From Molanna angustata (taxonomy: Eukaryota; Arthropoda; Insecta; Trichoptera; Molannidae), in assembly GCA_963576475.1 (NCBI GenBank), contig OY754978.1, positions 10,198,799 to 10,262,798 of the forward strand: a stretch of 64,000 bases of DNA, in the 5' to 3' direction. Position 1 is the first letter of the stretch; every line of letters begins with the position of its first letter. The translations under genes and the position numbers were made by a program. The notes beneath the pieces are model-generated. The model saw only the letters and a program-made list of their open reading frames with translations, was not told where the DNA came from and did no database searches. Positions 1 through 9,783 of the stretch are shown here, one piece after another.

Positions 1-807
1 GTGAAAATACACGGGAAGAAGATTGACATGATTAGATTTGCTGACGACATCGCACTGGTTGCTGCAAGTGAAGAGGAACTCACAGAAGCTTTGATAGTCA
101 CGGAGAATGTCTTGAACAAGGATTTTAATATGAAAATTAATAAAAATAAGACTAAAGTGATGACTGTAGGCCGTGAGGAGCAGCAAATTAATGTGGTAAT
201 GTTCGGAGAAACATTGAAAAACACAAAAGAGTTCGTGTACCTCGGAAGTAGGATCTCTTGGGATGGGAGAACAAGGAAAGAAGTTGACAGCCGAATACAT
301 CAGGCAAGGCTGGCTTTCAACAAGAAGTCGAAGATCCTTGAGTCAAACAACCTAGACTTGAAGCTCCGTAAGAGACTCACAAAAACATATGTGTGGAGCA
401 TACTGATGTATGGCTGTGAGACATGGTGTCTTACCGAAAGAGACAGAAGTAGACTTGAGGCTTTCGAGATGTGGTGTTACAGAAGAATACTGGGAATTTC
501 CTGGAGGGACCACATCACGAATGCCGAGGTTCTCAACAGAGTTGAAGAAGGCAGACACCTACTCAATACCATCTCCGAGAGACGTGCTCGCTGGATTGGT
601 CACATCTTACGCCACGAGGGACTCCTACATGACCTAATGGAGGGAATGGTTGAAGGTACAAACCACAGGGGGCGCCCCCGACGGGAATATTTGGCCCAGG
701 TGTGCGAGGACATGAACTGCGCCACATATGTTGAGCTGAAAAGGGCTGCACAGGATAGAGAGAAGTGGAAAGCGAGATGTAGACTTCTTCTGCAAACCAA
801 TCCATAG
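1..807 (+). CDS. Non-LTR retrotransposon reverse transcriptase, C-terminal part (RTE-like)
   Basis: Copies element RNA into DNA; this is only the C-terminal part of a LINE polymerase, cut by the window edge. The frame is open from base 1, where GTG is not a real start. Residues 12-20 read RFADDIALV, the RT motif C with FADD in place of YADD. The thumb and connection region follows, then the typical C-terminal RTE signature (RRARWIGHILRHEG, NHRGRPRREY, QDREKWKARC). The frame is intact for 268 residues and ends at TAG 805-807, followed by a short GATGATGAT run, like the tails of the copies near 13.2, 28.8 and 51.1 kb. The upstream endonuclease and RT fingers would lie outside the window. RTE clade is inferred from the C-terminal motifs; a related clade is possible. 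Confidence 0.85.
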   Translation: MKIHGKKIDMIRFADDIALVAASEEELTEALIVTENVLNKDFNMKINKNKTKVMTVGREEQQINVVMFGETLKNTKEFVYLGSRISWDGRTRKEVDSRIHQARLAFNKKSKILESNNLDLKLRKRLTKTYVWSILMYGCETWCLTERDRSRLEAFEMWCYRRILGISWRDHITNAEVLNRVEEGRHLLNTISERRARWIGHILRHEGLLHDLMEGMVEGTNHRGRPRREYLAQVCEDMNCATYVELKRAAQDREKWKARCRLLLQTNP

Positions 808-1030
808 GATTGAGACTTTTGATGATGATATCCTCCTCAGGAAGGGAACTTTGTTCTCGTAACATGTAGAGGAATTTTTATTAAATTGAATAAAAGTTAT
901 GTATGTAGTGGTGTACACAAAGTTGTGTTTTATTTCATTTAATTAATTTCAAAATGATACCACAAAGTAAAAAACAATCGTTTGTCAATGATGTAATATA
1001 ATTTCATTTACTTATTTATCTATCTCCTTG

Positions 1031-1085
1031 AGGGTATAAAAGGCGAGGCAGCGCTCGACATCTCATCGTATTTGTCAGCATCTAC
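1031..1085 (+). promoter_or_regulatory. Candidate TATA-type core promoter
   Basis: TATAAAAG at 1035-1042 lies in a GC-richer setting (GGGTATAAAAGGCGAGGC), with TCATC about 28 bases downstream and TCAGC near 1075, both resembling arthropod initiators. A TC-dinucleotide run follows at 1124-1138. No open frame follows, so this could be a relic of a retroelement promoter or LTR. Only the TATA match is seen; function is inferred. Confidence 0.35.
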
Positions 1086-1228
1086 CGTGAAAGCTTACAT
1101 TCCGAAGTTGCTAGAGCATTTCTCTCTCTCTCTCTCTTTTGATTACTAGCTTCAATATAGCGACAGGCTACATTAATGCCCCTACAGGTTACAATACTTA
1201 CATATGAGTAGATACTTTAAATTAAATC

Positions 1229-1512
1229 TTCTTTCCCCTTAGCGCTTTTGTCCCGTTTCTATCGGGGTACGCTTTGACCATGATCCTGGAATTGGCGAGT
1301 CTGGTTATTACATTGAAGCGACTGCCATCTGACCTTCGTAACCCTTAGAAAGGGGAACCAGACAAATTGGATCATGGCTACACATACATAGCTAGTAATA
1401 TAAATTCGCACATAGATTTTTTAAAAATCCAGAGGTGCGTGCCCCGCCCGGATTCGAACCGTCGACCTCAAGCATGTGAGGCGGCGACATCACCGCTGGG
1501 CTATCACCACTC
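1229..1512 (-). mobile_element. tRNA-derived SINE with 17-bp target-site duplication
   Basis: On the minus strand the head (about 1512-1440) has an A-box-like stretch (TGATAGCCCAGCGGTGATGT) and a B box GGTTCGAATCC, so RNA polymerase III promotion is inferred. The body includes the segment around 1245-1360 (GTTTCTATCGGGGTACGC on the plus strand). Direct repeats ATACTTTAAATTAAATC at 1212-1228 and 1513-1529 flank it exactly, the hallmark of LINE-driven retroposition. No coding capacity. Confidence 0.85.
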
Positions 1513-1529
1513 ATACTTTAAATTAAATC

Positions 1530-1865
1530 AATGGGGGATATTTCTTATAGTCCCATTAAATCTTTATCTAAGGTTTATGTAAATTAGTATTAAAAATTAG
1601 ACATGTAAGTATGTATGTATGTCTAGGTTGCAGAAAGATGGATACTGGGCACATAACATAAACAGGGTGGATCATAAAATGAAAACAATAATTTACATAA
1701 CTGGTTAGGATGCACATAGTTACAGGCCATAGAGTTCTCGTTAGGGTCATCTTGACCTCCATATTGGTAGACAACGTCTTGATAGTTGATTATCCGGTTG
1801 ACATCAAAATAAAAATAAAAACAATGCGATATTTGTTATGATGCATCGTCTAAATTTGTAAAACT
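1530..1865. other. Unassigned AT-rich spacer
   Basis: No gene or recognisable element. It has a short TATG run near 1606-1620, resembling the tail of the LINE family at 10.8 kb but without its coding end. Confidence 0.4.
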
Positions 1866-1999
1866 AAGGGACTTTAAATCTAAGTCTATCAAAGAAAATG
1901 TTATAGATATCGTAAGTAAGATGAAAATAAATGCCCTTAGGTGGTTGGGACACATAGAAAGAACGAGTGATGAACGTCTGACAAAAAAGTATATATGGT
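1866..1999 (+). pseudogene. LINE RT C-terminal fragment (family of the 10.8-kb LINE)
   Basis: The plus strand reads through KMKINALRWLGHIERTSDER, closely parallel to the MKVNTLRWFGHLGRMNEER segment of the RT at 10815-12410. Both ends are cut; a fossil fragment only. Confidence 0.6.
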
Positions 2000-2819
2000 T
2001 TATGTAATTAGATTTAATTTTTTGATCGATTGCTCTTGATGGAATTCCATTAAAATTTTTAATAAACATTAAAAATAAAATCTGTTATCTATATCATAAT
2101 GTACAAAGTGGTTTTTTTTCGACAATTAAATCCGAAAACAATTCACTTTAGCCGTTATTCTCTATACAAAAACGATGTTTTCTGCCCACTTTGTTGTCCC
2201 GCGGAAAAAATCCTCACTTCGATTAATACAAAATTTGATAACTGCGACATCTACATAGTTTATTATATGAAAATCTATGAAAAACTGCTGCTTAGCTTTT
2301 AACTCTTTGATAATTAGATTAAACGTCTTTTTATTTACCTGTTTAAGAGGATAATTTTTGAATATTATTTAAGGTTGGGGAATTCAACGATTGAAGGTGT
2401 GACTGGATTTTATAGTTGACAGTAGTGACTATTCATGGTGGCTCATATTACTGCCAAAAGGTTCATTGACCATAGATTATCTAAATGTTGGGTTTTTCAC
2501 GTCGATAGACCTGTTTCTAATAACATTATATTATTTAAAACCTATCGGACATCCTCATAGATCCAGTGCGATCAACTGTAAATACTGGGGTTTTGCCGCC
2601 ATTTGAATATATTTAAAATTTTGGAATTTGTACAGTCATTTTGTTTATTTTTATCATCAGAAGGTGTAAAATGGCGTAATGGTTGGCATCTAAATTTTTT
2701 TAGTAAATATTATGCACGAGAAATAATAAGCAAACATAAAATTATATAGGTATATGAATAAAACTCTTGTTATCTTGTCATTGTTATATAATGTCCATAC
2801 TTATCCAAACTTACCTCAG
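2000..2819. other. Unassigned AT-rich spacer
   Basis: No convincing frame, inverted repeat or tandem array seen. Short open frames here are of chance length and composition. Confidence 0.4.
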
Positions 2820-3335
2820 TATCTCAAAGATAAATATCACTTATATTTCAAGCCACGGGCGTCCACTTCGATCTGCTGAACGTACTTTAATATCTATTCC
2901 AATTAATAGTAATTTATTTATATATTATTTATTCCAATTTAATTATTTTTCTGCTCATCATTTGAAATAAAATGAGCAAGGCAATCGAATAGTCTAAGTC
3001 CTGACGTCGGCTATCTCATTAAACATATTCAAAAAAAGGCTAAAGCAAAAATATATATCTGATACATGATTTCTTCTTCCTCCCTCTCCTTATCCTTTTG
3101 TTTTCCTATCATAACTGTGATAGGAAAATTATATTAATTTTTTTTTATCTTTTCATTTTTACTTTTCTTCTGTTATCTTTATTTTTTTGTCATGTCATTA
3201 CCTTATAGCCATACTACACATTGTACTGTATATTAACATTGATCTCGTTGGTTGGAAGAAATAACCGTTTAGCAATAAGCCCGCCAGTTTACAAATTATA
3301 TGTACAAGAAGTAACAACAATAAATAAATAAAAAG
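2820..3335 (+). pseudogene. Jockey/CR1-type LINE 3' end with conserved tail hairpin
   Basis: A decayed C-terminus of a LINE polymerase: SSHGRPLRSAERTLISIPI, then after stops and a frame change TSAISLNIFKKRLKQKYIS, matching the usual FKKRLK end of jockey/CR1-type RTs. A pyrimidine-rich 3' UTR follows, then near 3245-3300 the element GGTTGGAAGAAATA...AGCAATAAGCCCGCCAG shared with 15302-15365 and 52384-52450, and an AATAAATAAATAAAA tail. Confidence 0.6.
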
Positions 3336-3921
3336 AGACGTATTTTGCATCCGGTTTAAGAGTTGAATAAAAGGATTATAAATAATGCACCTGCGTTAGT
3401 GGTTTGTTAAGAAACAAATATATTATATCTTCACATTGTTTGATTCTGTTATTGTTTTTCAGGTAACCAGCGCTAAGCGGCGATCCTTATCCGATCTTCA
3501 GTAATGAGAGAAGGAAAATATGTCCACCTGAACCTTAATTGAGTCAGCGGGAGGCTTGCCACGATAAAACATCGGACATATTTAATGGTGCATAACAATT
3601 GACACTTGAACTGAAGAACTTTTTTTTAACAGAACTGTAGGAAAAAAAAACAACTGTAGGTAGTATAGAGACCTCCTAAGAGCCAAATCCTTTGATATGT
3701 TAAGTATCTGGATGGGTGAACTATTCCCAATTGAAAGCTTGATGATGCGTTTATTGCATTTTATTTCGCTCTTTTAAATAATTTACAATTTACGCATTGA
3801 TCTGCTAATTCTTTTGAGGAAGTGTGTAATAGTAAGAATAATAATTAGTTATTATTTGTAGTGCTTAATTGTTATTAATATCATTAGTAAATCAGCCAGC
3901 GCCGCATTAAAAAAATATATG
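3336..3921. other. Unassigned spacer
   Basis: A moderately GC-rich stretch at 3461-3590 has no maintained frame and no obvious copy elsewhere in the window. Nothing else seen. Confidence 0.35.
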
Positions 3922-3990
3922 TTTGTCATGATAGAAAAACGAGGCGTTCATCTCTCTCTGCCTACCCCACGAGGGACATGGTTTGATGGT
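3922..3990 (+). mobile_element. Extreme 3' end of the 10.8-kb LINE family
   Basis: Encodes a decayed VCHDRKTRRSSLSAYPTRDM followed by TTTGATGGTATGTATAT, matching the end of the RT at 12340-12426 (VCQDRKMWRSVLSAYPVRDM then GTGATGGTATGTATG). A heavily 5'-truncated insertion. Confidence 0.7.
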
Positions 3991-3997
3991 ATGTATA

Positions 3998-4187
3998 TCT
4001 ATTTTTTTTAAATAAATGAATATGTCCTTGTTAAACAAGTACATATACATCTTCCTACGTTCCCTAAAATAAGCAAATAAATGCTTGTGCTATAGGTGAA
4101 CGAAATCGGTCGAGGCAGGATTCGAACTCGCGATTACTGGATTACTATAATAGCCCAGCGCGCTAACCGCTCTGCCATCGACCCATC
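3998..4187 (-). mobile_element. tRNA-derived SINE, family 1
   Basis: On the minus strand: tRNA-like head with A box TGGCAGAGCGGTTAGCGCGC and B box GAGTTCGAATCC, a body with GCACAAGCATTTATTTGCTT, and a 3' end reading TTGTTTAACAAGGACATATT plus an A-rich tail. Similar copies lie at 15011-15187, 34824-35003, 50404-50574 and 44281-44522. This copy has a small ATTATA insertion between the boxes. It is not a functional tRNA gene, as the body and tail show. Confidence 0.85.
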
Positions 4188-4190
4188 CAT

Positions 4191-4509
4191 CATATATGTA
4201 GTAATATTTTAATAATAATAATAAATAAATGAATTCTTTATTTCTCTCAAACACATTGAAAAATATGGAAAAATCATATTATACAACATTAAATAAAAAA
4301 ATATTATAAATACAATTCGCCTATACAATAGTACGCAAATCCTTCGCAAATTGATGAGTTTCATGATTTATCATGATTCCCATCGTCAAACCTCTTGTCT
4401 TCTAGTTCAGATGAAATCACTCAAGTAATCACTTTTTAATGAAAAATGAATCATCGAATTCGGACAAAATAGTATAAAGTTATCGCTGAACATAATATAT
4501 ACCAAAAAT
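4191..4509. other. Unassigned AT-rich spacer
   Basis: No gene, hairpin or repeat recognised. Confidence 0.35.
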
Positions 4510-4514
4510 ACTGA

Positions 4515-4640
4515 GGGTCGTATTACAAGAGTTATTTGAGAAAAATGTAAGAAAAAGGTAAGTTCCCGTACTGCGAGAATACTGCTTACTAGACCTCAAA
4601 TTTTTCTTATATTATTCTTAAATAACTACCGTAATACGAC
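4515..4640. mobile_element. Small foldback MITE
   Basis: The left arm (GTCGTATTACAAGAGTTATT) and right arm (rc GTCGTATTACGGTAGTTATT) form a stem of roughly 35 bp with mismatches. ACTGA occurs directly at 4510-4514 and 4641-4645, a candidate 5-bp TSD. No coding capacity; superfamily not assignable. Confidence 0.6.
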
Positions 4641-4659
4641 ACTGAACGTCGATTTTTTT

Positions 4660-4920
4660 ATATTATATTATTTATTTCAACATAATTTAATTCATACAAG
4701 ATATCACTAACCATATATGGTTATCAGTGGGTTTCTATATCATACAATAACTAACTTTAACTTACAATGAAGAAATTTAGAATTTGACCTCACAATATAA
4801 AAATGTTTTAAGAGATAGTAATCAAAAACAACACAAGAAAAAAACTATAAAAGAAAAACCTAAAAATATGATATATATAATTCATAGTCTCCTTCTTCGC
4901 CTCGTTATTCTAAAAGTGTT
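4660..4920 (-). mobile_element. LINE 3' UTR fragment, first of two adjacent copies
   Basis: Shares a long segment with 4972-5200: TTTCAACATAATT..., then ACCATATATGGTTATCAGTG GGTTTCTATATCATACAATA (given in two parts). It is a 5'-truncated minus-strand copy without coding sequence. Confidence 0.6.
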
Positions 4921-4954
4921 TTTTTTTCGAATAAAAGTAGAATAAAGATCAAGT

Positions 4955-5690
4955 TTTTTTTTTTTTTTTTATTTATTTACATTTCAACATAATTTCATTT
5001 ATAAAATATCCCACTAACCATATATGGTTATCAGTGGGTTTCTATATCATACAATATATGTGCTAACTTAAACTAACCAACAATGGCAAAAAGAAATGAA
5101 ATGGGTTTGACAGTATAAAAATGTTTTGATAGATCCAAAACAACACTAGAATAAAAACAACAACAAAAAAAAACATATGGAAGAAAACCCAAAAAATACA
5201 ATAGAGTAAGAACAAAATCAAAAGGAAAAGTAATAAAATAATAAAAATAAAAGGAAGGAAGAGACCATTATTCGTTAAAAATGATTTTTTTACAGGATCT
5301 TTTGATTTTATAAAATGAATTTAATCCAATTAAGTCTGAGGGCAAGCTGTTAAAAATTGTTGGTATTGAATACTGCAGTGTTCTTTCACCGTAATAGTTA
5401 TTTACTCTAGGTATATTATATTTACCGGAAGTTACTTGTCTGGTCTTATACTTATTTGTTACAGGTGTTTTGTGTTCATTTTTAAAGTAATTTTGTAGAA
5501 TAAATCTGTATTTATAAATTTGTGTAGCTGTCATTTTTTTGGTTTCTGCGAAAATGCTCTTTCCCTCCCTTTTCAAACAAATAGCTCTATTTTTGGGTAA
5601 CATACATCTAATTAAACGTTTTTGTAATTTTTCTATTTGCATAAGATATGTTTTAAATGTATGTCCCCACACAAGAATGCTGTAAATTAT
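4955..5690 (-). mobile_element. LINE 3' end with RT C-terminus (CR1/jockey-like)
   Basis: On the minus strand a frame runs from about 5690 to 5268: SILVWGHTFKTYLMQIEKLQ, LQKRLIRCM, then RTLQYSIPTIFNSLPSDLIG and a Lys-rich end. This is the usual C-terminus of CR1/jockey-type LINE polymerases, about 134 residues after a 5' truncation that removed the catalytic RT core. A 3' UTR with the ACCATATATGGTTATCAGTG element follows, then a poly(A) tail (T run at about 4955-4971). The frame is intact, so the insertion is not very old. Confidence 0.7.
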
Positions 5691-6629
5691 TTATTTTTTA
5701 ATTTTTTTTCCAGACTTACATTATAGTATAATAATGGTTAATTTTGTTTTCAATGTAAGGATATCAACGATTGTATAATATAAATCCTGAGTACTGGCGG
5801 CTTTCTGAGATAACAGCTTTTATGCATTTTTTTATTGTCGCTCACTTAGCTTTCTGTGAAGGGGCCGTTTACAGTCCCCATATATGCAGAGCGGGTGATG
5901 GTGGGAGTATCGAAGTACCTATAACAGACATTTTGATTTTTTTTGGAAAACTCCTGCCAAAGACCTTTATTAATAATACGATAAACATTATCCATATTAT
6001 GAATTACCTGTCATAGAACTGTCAGTGTAAAAAAACAGTCAGTTCTGGTAGGTTATCTCTTATCTTTCAATTAAGATGAATAATACGAACAATTATTAAT
6101 GTTGAAGGGACTGTATACTGTATACTTACATAAAGAGAAGACAATAAAAGAAGTAGATACCTATATTTTATCGTTATGGAGTAATTGTTTTGCCAAGAAA
6201 ACCACCGTGGTAACATCTGCTAATGGCCGTGAAATAATCGAACCGAAAATGTTTAATTTATATTCAAACAACTGAACCCGAGCAAACGTTGTTCTGCCAC
6301 AGACCGTCTTCTATGTAGATCTTATTTTAGGTATTGTAGACCTTATTGTAGACCTTATTTAGACCTTATTTTATGTTCTTATTTTAGGTATTTTGTCGTG
6401 TTTTTTTTTCGTACATTTGAGTGTGGTGTGTTTTTTAGATGCGTAATTCAGATGTCAATTCATACTGCCATACCATAATTCATCTGGTCATACTGCCATC
6501 TATTAAAATATTAAACAATTTAAAAAATAATTACGACCCCTTTTTCCTATAAAAAAAAATCTTGTGTAGGTGTAGAAGAGTCAATTTTTTGGGCTATATG
6601 TATTTTTGAACGAAAAATCTGAAAGAATT
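5691..6629. other. Unassigned spacer
   Basis: No gene recognised. A short imperfect repeat of TAGACCTTATTT sits at about 6310-6400, and a small hairpin (GAACTGTCAGTG...CAGTCAGTTC) at 6017-6050. Confidence 0.35.
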
Positions 6630-6806
6630 AAAAAAATATTTTTTTATATCTCGATTCAAGTGCCACCTATCGGTTCCAAAACTATCCTTTCTTTCAATCC
6701 GGAACCAACCATACAAATTTTGAAAAATTCATTGAAATCACTTGGTCGGTTTCGTAGATTAGCGTGTACGAACATCGTGACGCGTGAATTTTATATATTA
6801 GATAAG
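6630..6806 (+). repeat. Decayed interspersed-repeat 3' end
   Basis: The segment containing TCACTTGGTCGGTTTCGTAG and ending GTGAATTTTATATATTAGAT resembles the end common to many lepidopteran elements. No frame. The identification is from general likeness only. Confidence 0.35.
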
Positions 6807-7019
6807 TAGAAAAATCTTCGATCCCACAGTCCTAATAAGTCACTAATTAATGAGAACATATTATTATCAAGGCCGATGTAACATAAAATAGATTAGGTAC
6901 CTACTTACATAGTCTTTAATATCCGGTTTAAACTAGGCCCTAAAGTGTGAGAATTTTGACCGTAAACAGCAGGTTCAATAAAGATTATTAAATTTTGATT
7001 AACAATTATTATTTTAACT

Positions 7020-7265
7020 ATATTTTATTATTTATTTATTTATTGTTAATACACAAACATTTGTACATATTTAGTAAGTAGCGCCCCACTAGCCTAAACC
7101 TGTTCTGGGGCTGTTACTTTTATACAATACAATATGATATACAAATGATTTACACATAGAGGACATACAATATATAAGTACACAGATGTTAAATGTTACA
7201 TTCAATTAGTTTTTAAAAAAGAAAAGATTACAAAAGATTAAGAAGTAAAGTTTTAAATTAAATAT
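7020..7265 (-). repeat. Possible LINE 3' UTR fragment
   Basis: Begins with a TTTATTTATTTATT run (an A-rich tail on the minus strand) followed by GC-richer sequence with AGCGCCCCACTAGCC. The layout matches 3' ends of the other minus-strand LINEs here, but no coding end is visible. Confidence 0.3.
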
Positions 7266-7299
7266 AAGGAATGAAGAAATGAAAAATTTATAAAAAACA

Positions 7300-7400
7300 T
7301 TATTTGTTGAAACTGTGCAACCGGTGTGAAGAGGGAACTAACGGTTCCCTCTTCAGGCTAAATAACAATTAATACAGAATGTGACAGTGTGTTGGCTTTG
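7300..7400 (-). mobile_element. Relic of Penelope-like 3' end with decayed hammerhead
   Basis: Aligns with the 3' end of the Penelope-like element at 8398-8470: TTGTTGAAACTGTGCAACCGG here against GGTTGAAACGATGCGACCGG there (both shown in part), and a shared CAGAATGTGAC. On the minus strand the catalytic CTGATGAG has become CTGAAGAG and the second core box GAAAC is lost; an 11-bp perfect hairpin (GAAGAGGGAAC with its complement) replaces stem II. Inactive by inspection. Confidence 0.6.
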
Positions 7401-7892
7401 GAGTGATTTGTACAAATTAATTAAAATATTCTTAAAATGTACAACGATGAAATCGATATATGAAAATAACTATTTTTATATTTCAATGGTAATGGAAGTT
7501 GAATCATAAATGTTATAATACATACATATTTATATTTTTAGAGTAAAATAATAACTAGTTCCATGCATTATTAAAAAAAATAATAAAACTAAGACCAATT
7601 ATATTATATTTCTTACTCTATGGTAGAAAAATATTTAAAAAAAGAATATATTTAAATAGTCCCATTAAGATGGCATTGACATTGCCTATACAAAAAAATA
7701 TTGTGTTTTTTATACAAAAGACTATCGCGTTGTTTAAACGATGCCGAAATATTTTTATTGTTCATTATAATATCCGTTCATGCACCTTAAAACGACCTTT
7801 CTGAGGAGAACAAACAAACGAGGTCCAACGCTATACTCCTAACAAATTTTTGACTGAAAATATATTAAGATATTAAGCCCGCTGTATTTAAA
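7401..7892. other. Unassigned AT-rich spacer
   Basis: Nothing recognised. Confidence 0.35.
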
Positions 7893-7966
7893 AATTTAAA
7901 TAACTCAAATGCAATAATGCATAATATGGGGGAAACTATAGTGTTGATTATGTTATGTGGCATGAT
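7893..7966 (+). repeat. Isolated fragment of the 182-bp repeat
   Basis: Shares AAATTTAAATAACTCAAATG and GGGGGAAACTATAGTGTTG with the tandem repeat at 10.4-12.75 kb, through GGCATGATTGGTAAT, then diverges. Confidence 0.75.
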
Positions 7967-8354
7967 TGGTAATCCAACTGTCGATTCATTCAAGAGAATG
8001 AAATTTTCTTGAAGGAAGAGGCAGCTAAAATCCTAGATACGCGAGAATTGTATGCAGGGTCTACTTTTTTCACGGCTTTTCCAACTTTGAAGTCAAAAAA
8101 CACCAACTCATAGGCTTCGCAGCATATATGTTCCATATACGGATTTACTCAGAATTCGGAGTAGAACATTTTGTGTGTGTGTGTGTGTGTGTGTGTTTAC
8201 AGAGCCCAAAATTTCAAAATATATAAACAATTATTGGCCTACAAAACATTTATACTTAGAATTTTGAATTTTAGTTTCAGACAGGGGTTATCAACTATTG
8301 AATTTTTAATATTTTCAAATGTTTGAATGTTAACTTTGTGGTTCATATTTAACA
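7967..8354. other. Unassigned spacer with a TG microsatellite
   Basis: An uninterrupted TG run lies at about 8171-8195. No gene seen in the rest. Confidence 0.5.
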
Positions 8355-8397
8355 AATTAAATTTAAAGATATAACTTTGTATTAACCACGTTTTTTG

Positions 8398-8456
8398 GTT
8401 GAAACGATGCGACCGGTTTCGGAACTAACCGTTCCCTCATCAGGCTAACTTTCAAC
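8398..8456 (-). ncRNA. Hammerhead ribozyme motif, minus-strand PLE arm
   Basis: Identical in design to the plus-strand motif at 9725-9783: core boxes CTGATGAG and GAAAC, stem II GGAAC/GTTCC with loop GGTTA, a loopless 3-bp stem III (ACC/GGT), cleavage expected after GGTC, and stem I with a 4x4 internal loop. It lies just downstream of the endonuclease stop, the position expected in a PLE. Confidence 0.7.
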
Positions 8457-8490
8457 TGAAACAGAATGTGACGACGTGCTTACAAGAAAT

Positions 8491-9090
8491 CTATGGGGGC
8501 GGAGGTAGAGGTAGGGTGGGGGTACTTAGGGTTGGGTCTTGTGCAGGGTGGGTCCGATTGGCTGAAGGATTAGAAGTAAAAGGAAACATATTTAATAATG
8601 GACTGAAAGATAAATTTAACTGATTGTTTATTATGTTCTGTTTTGAATTAATACACTTTTTAATTTCTAGCGACTCTAAATTATCAAGACGGAGACCTAC
8701 TTTGTTGACGTGTAAAATTTTTGTTCCCGATTGCATATTAAATTGATGATCATTAAGTACTAAGTGTTCTGCGAATTCTGAAAAATTATCATTGTTTATA
8801 CATCTAATATGTTCTTTTACTATAGTCTCAAATTTCCGTCCTGTTTTTCCTATGTAGACTGCAGAGCAGTCTCCACATGTCAGTTGGTATACGCCGGAGT
8901 TTTCCATTTTATTATCTTTATCTTTGGAATTCGTTAAACTTTTTCCAATATTATTGTCAGTGTAAAATGCCGGTCTTATGTCTTTTGGAAAGAAATTTGA
9001 GACTAATTGGGATAAATTATTAACAAACAATATGCGTCTCCATCTATATTCATCTTTTTTGATATTTGTATTATAACTATGTAGGTATCT
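8491..9090 (-). CDS. Penelope-type GIY-YIG endonuclease domain, C-terminal fragment
   Basis: After the frameshift the frame continues from about 9090 (NVNRYLHSYNTN...) to the stop at 8491. The GIY-YIG nuclease signature is visible as GVYQLTCGDCSAVYIGKTGR, followed by FETIVKEH and FAEHLVLNDHQF. In PLEs this nuclease makes the nick that primes integration. The arginine usually three residues before EH appears replaced (FETIVKEH has Ile there), which would weaken catalysis if the alignment is right. The C-terminus is proline-rich (TLSTPTLPLPPPP). The same C-terminal ~75 codons recur in the inverted arm at 9456-9690. Confidence 0.75.
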   Translation of the reverse strand, partial: RYLHSYNTNIKKDEYRWRRILFVNNLSQLVSNFFPKDIRPAFYTDNNIGKSLTNSKDKDNKMENSGVYQLTCGDCSAVYIGKTGRKFETIVKEHIRCINNDNFSEFAEHLVLNDHQFNMQSGTKILHVNKVGLRLDNLESLEIKKCINSKQNIINNQLNLSFSPLLNMFPFTSNPSANRTHPAQDPTLSTPTLPLPPPP

Positions 9091-9097
9091 ATTGACG

Positions 9098-9460
9098 TTA
9101 ATATTTTTTATTTTTTTTATTTAAAATAGAGTCTATCAATTTACTGTTATAACCATTATTGTATGCAATCTGTTTTATTGTATTTAGTTCTTTATTAAAA
9201 TTATTTGATGATAGTGGTATATTTAGTAATCTATGGACCATGGAATGATAAGCGGAATGTTTATGGGATGCTGGATGGTTGGATGTATTGTGGATAGTTG
9301 TATCTGTATAGGTCGGTTTACGATATATATCAAATTCAATTTTATTATTTACTATTGTCAATTTTAAATCTAAAAAATTAAGTGTTTTTTCCTTTTCTAT
9401 TTCCAATGTGAACTGAATCTTAGGGTGAAACGAGTTTATAAAATTTAAGAGCAGCAACAA
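9098..9460 (-). CDS. Penelope-type reverse transcriptase, C-terminal fragment
   Basis: Carries motifs typical of the end of the Penelope RT: KTLNFLDLKLTIVNN, EFDIYRKPTYTDTTIHN, and HPASHKHSAYHSMVHRL. The catalytic RT core is missing because the copy is truncated at the inverted junction near 9455. The frame stops at KNKKY; the endonuclease continues in another frame, with the shift in an A-rich run near 9095-9110. The initial Met is internal, so this is a fragment and not an expressed protein. Confidence 0.75.
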   Translation of the reverse strand: MLLLLNFINSFHPKIQFTLEIEKEKTLNFLDLKLTIVNNKIEFDIYRKPTYTDTTIHNTSNHPASHKHSAYHSMVHRLLNIPLSSNNFNKELNTIKQIAYNNGYNSKLIDSILNKKNKKY

Positions 9461-9724
9461 AAATTTTACACGTCAACAAAGTAGGTCTCCGTCTTGATAA
9501 TTTAGATTCGCTAGAAATTAAAAAGTGTATTAATTCAAAACAGAACATAATAAACAATCAGTTAAATTTATCTTTCAGTCCATTATTAAATATGTTTCCT
9601 TTTACTTCTAATCCTTCAGCCAATCGGACCCACCCTGCACAAGACCCAACCCTAAGTACCCCCACCCTACCTCTACCTCCGCCCCCATAGATTTCTTGTA
9701 AGCACGTCGTCACATTCTGTTTCA

Positions 9725-9783
9725 GTTGAAAGTTAGCCTGATGAGGGAACGGTTAGTTCCGAAACCGGTCGCATCGTTTCAAC
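9725..9783 (+). ncRNA. Hammerhead ribozyme motif (type I, minimal stem III), plus-strand PLE arm
   Basis: In order: stem I 5' strand GTTGAAA-GTTA-GC; core CTGATGA; stem II GGAAC-GGTTA-GTTCC with one extra unpaired G before it; core GAAAC; stem III ACC/GGT without a loop; expected cleavage after C 9770; stem I 3' strand GC-ATCG-TTTCAAC, pairing 2 bp plus 7 bp around a 4x4 internal loop. Hammerheads with such short stem III are established in Penelope-like elements and are thought to act as dimers. The unpaired G in stem II could lower activity. Activity is inferred. Confidence 0.72.

Noticed and set aside
4116..4187. tRNA gene on the minus strand
   Set aside because: The head has A and B boxes but continues into a SINE body and A-rich tail, and the same unit recurs at several sites; it is a tRNA-derived SINE.
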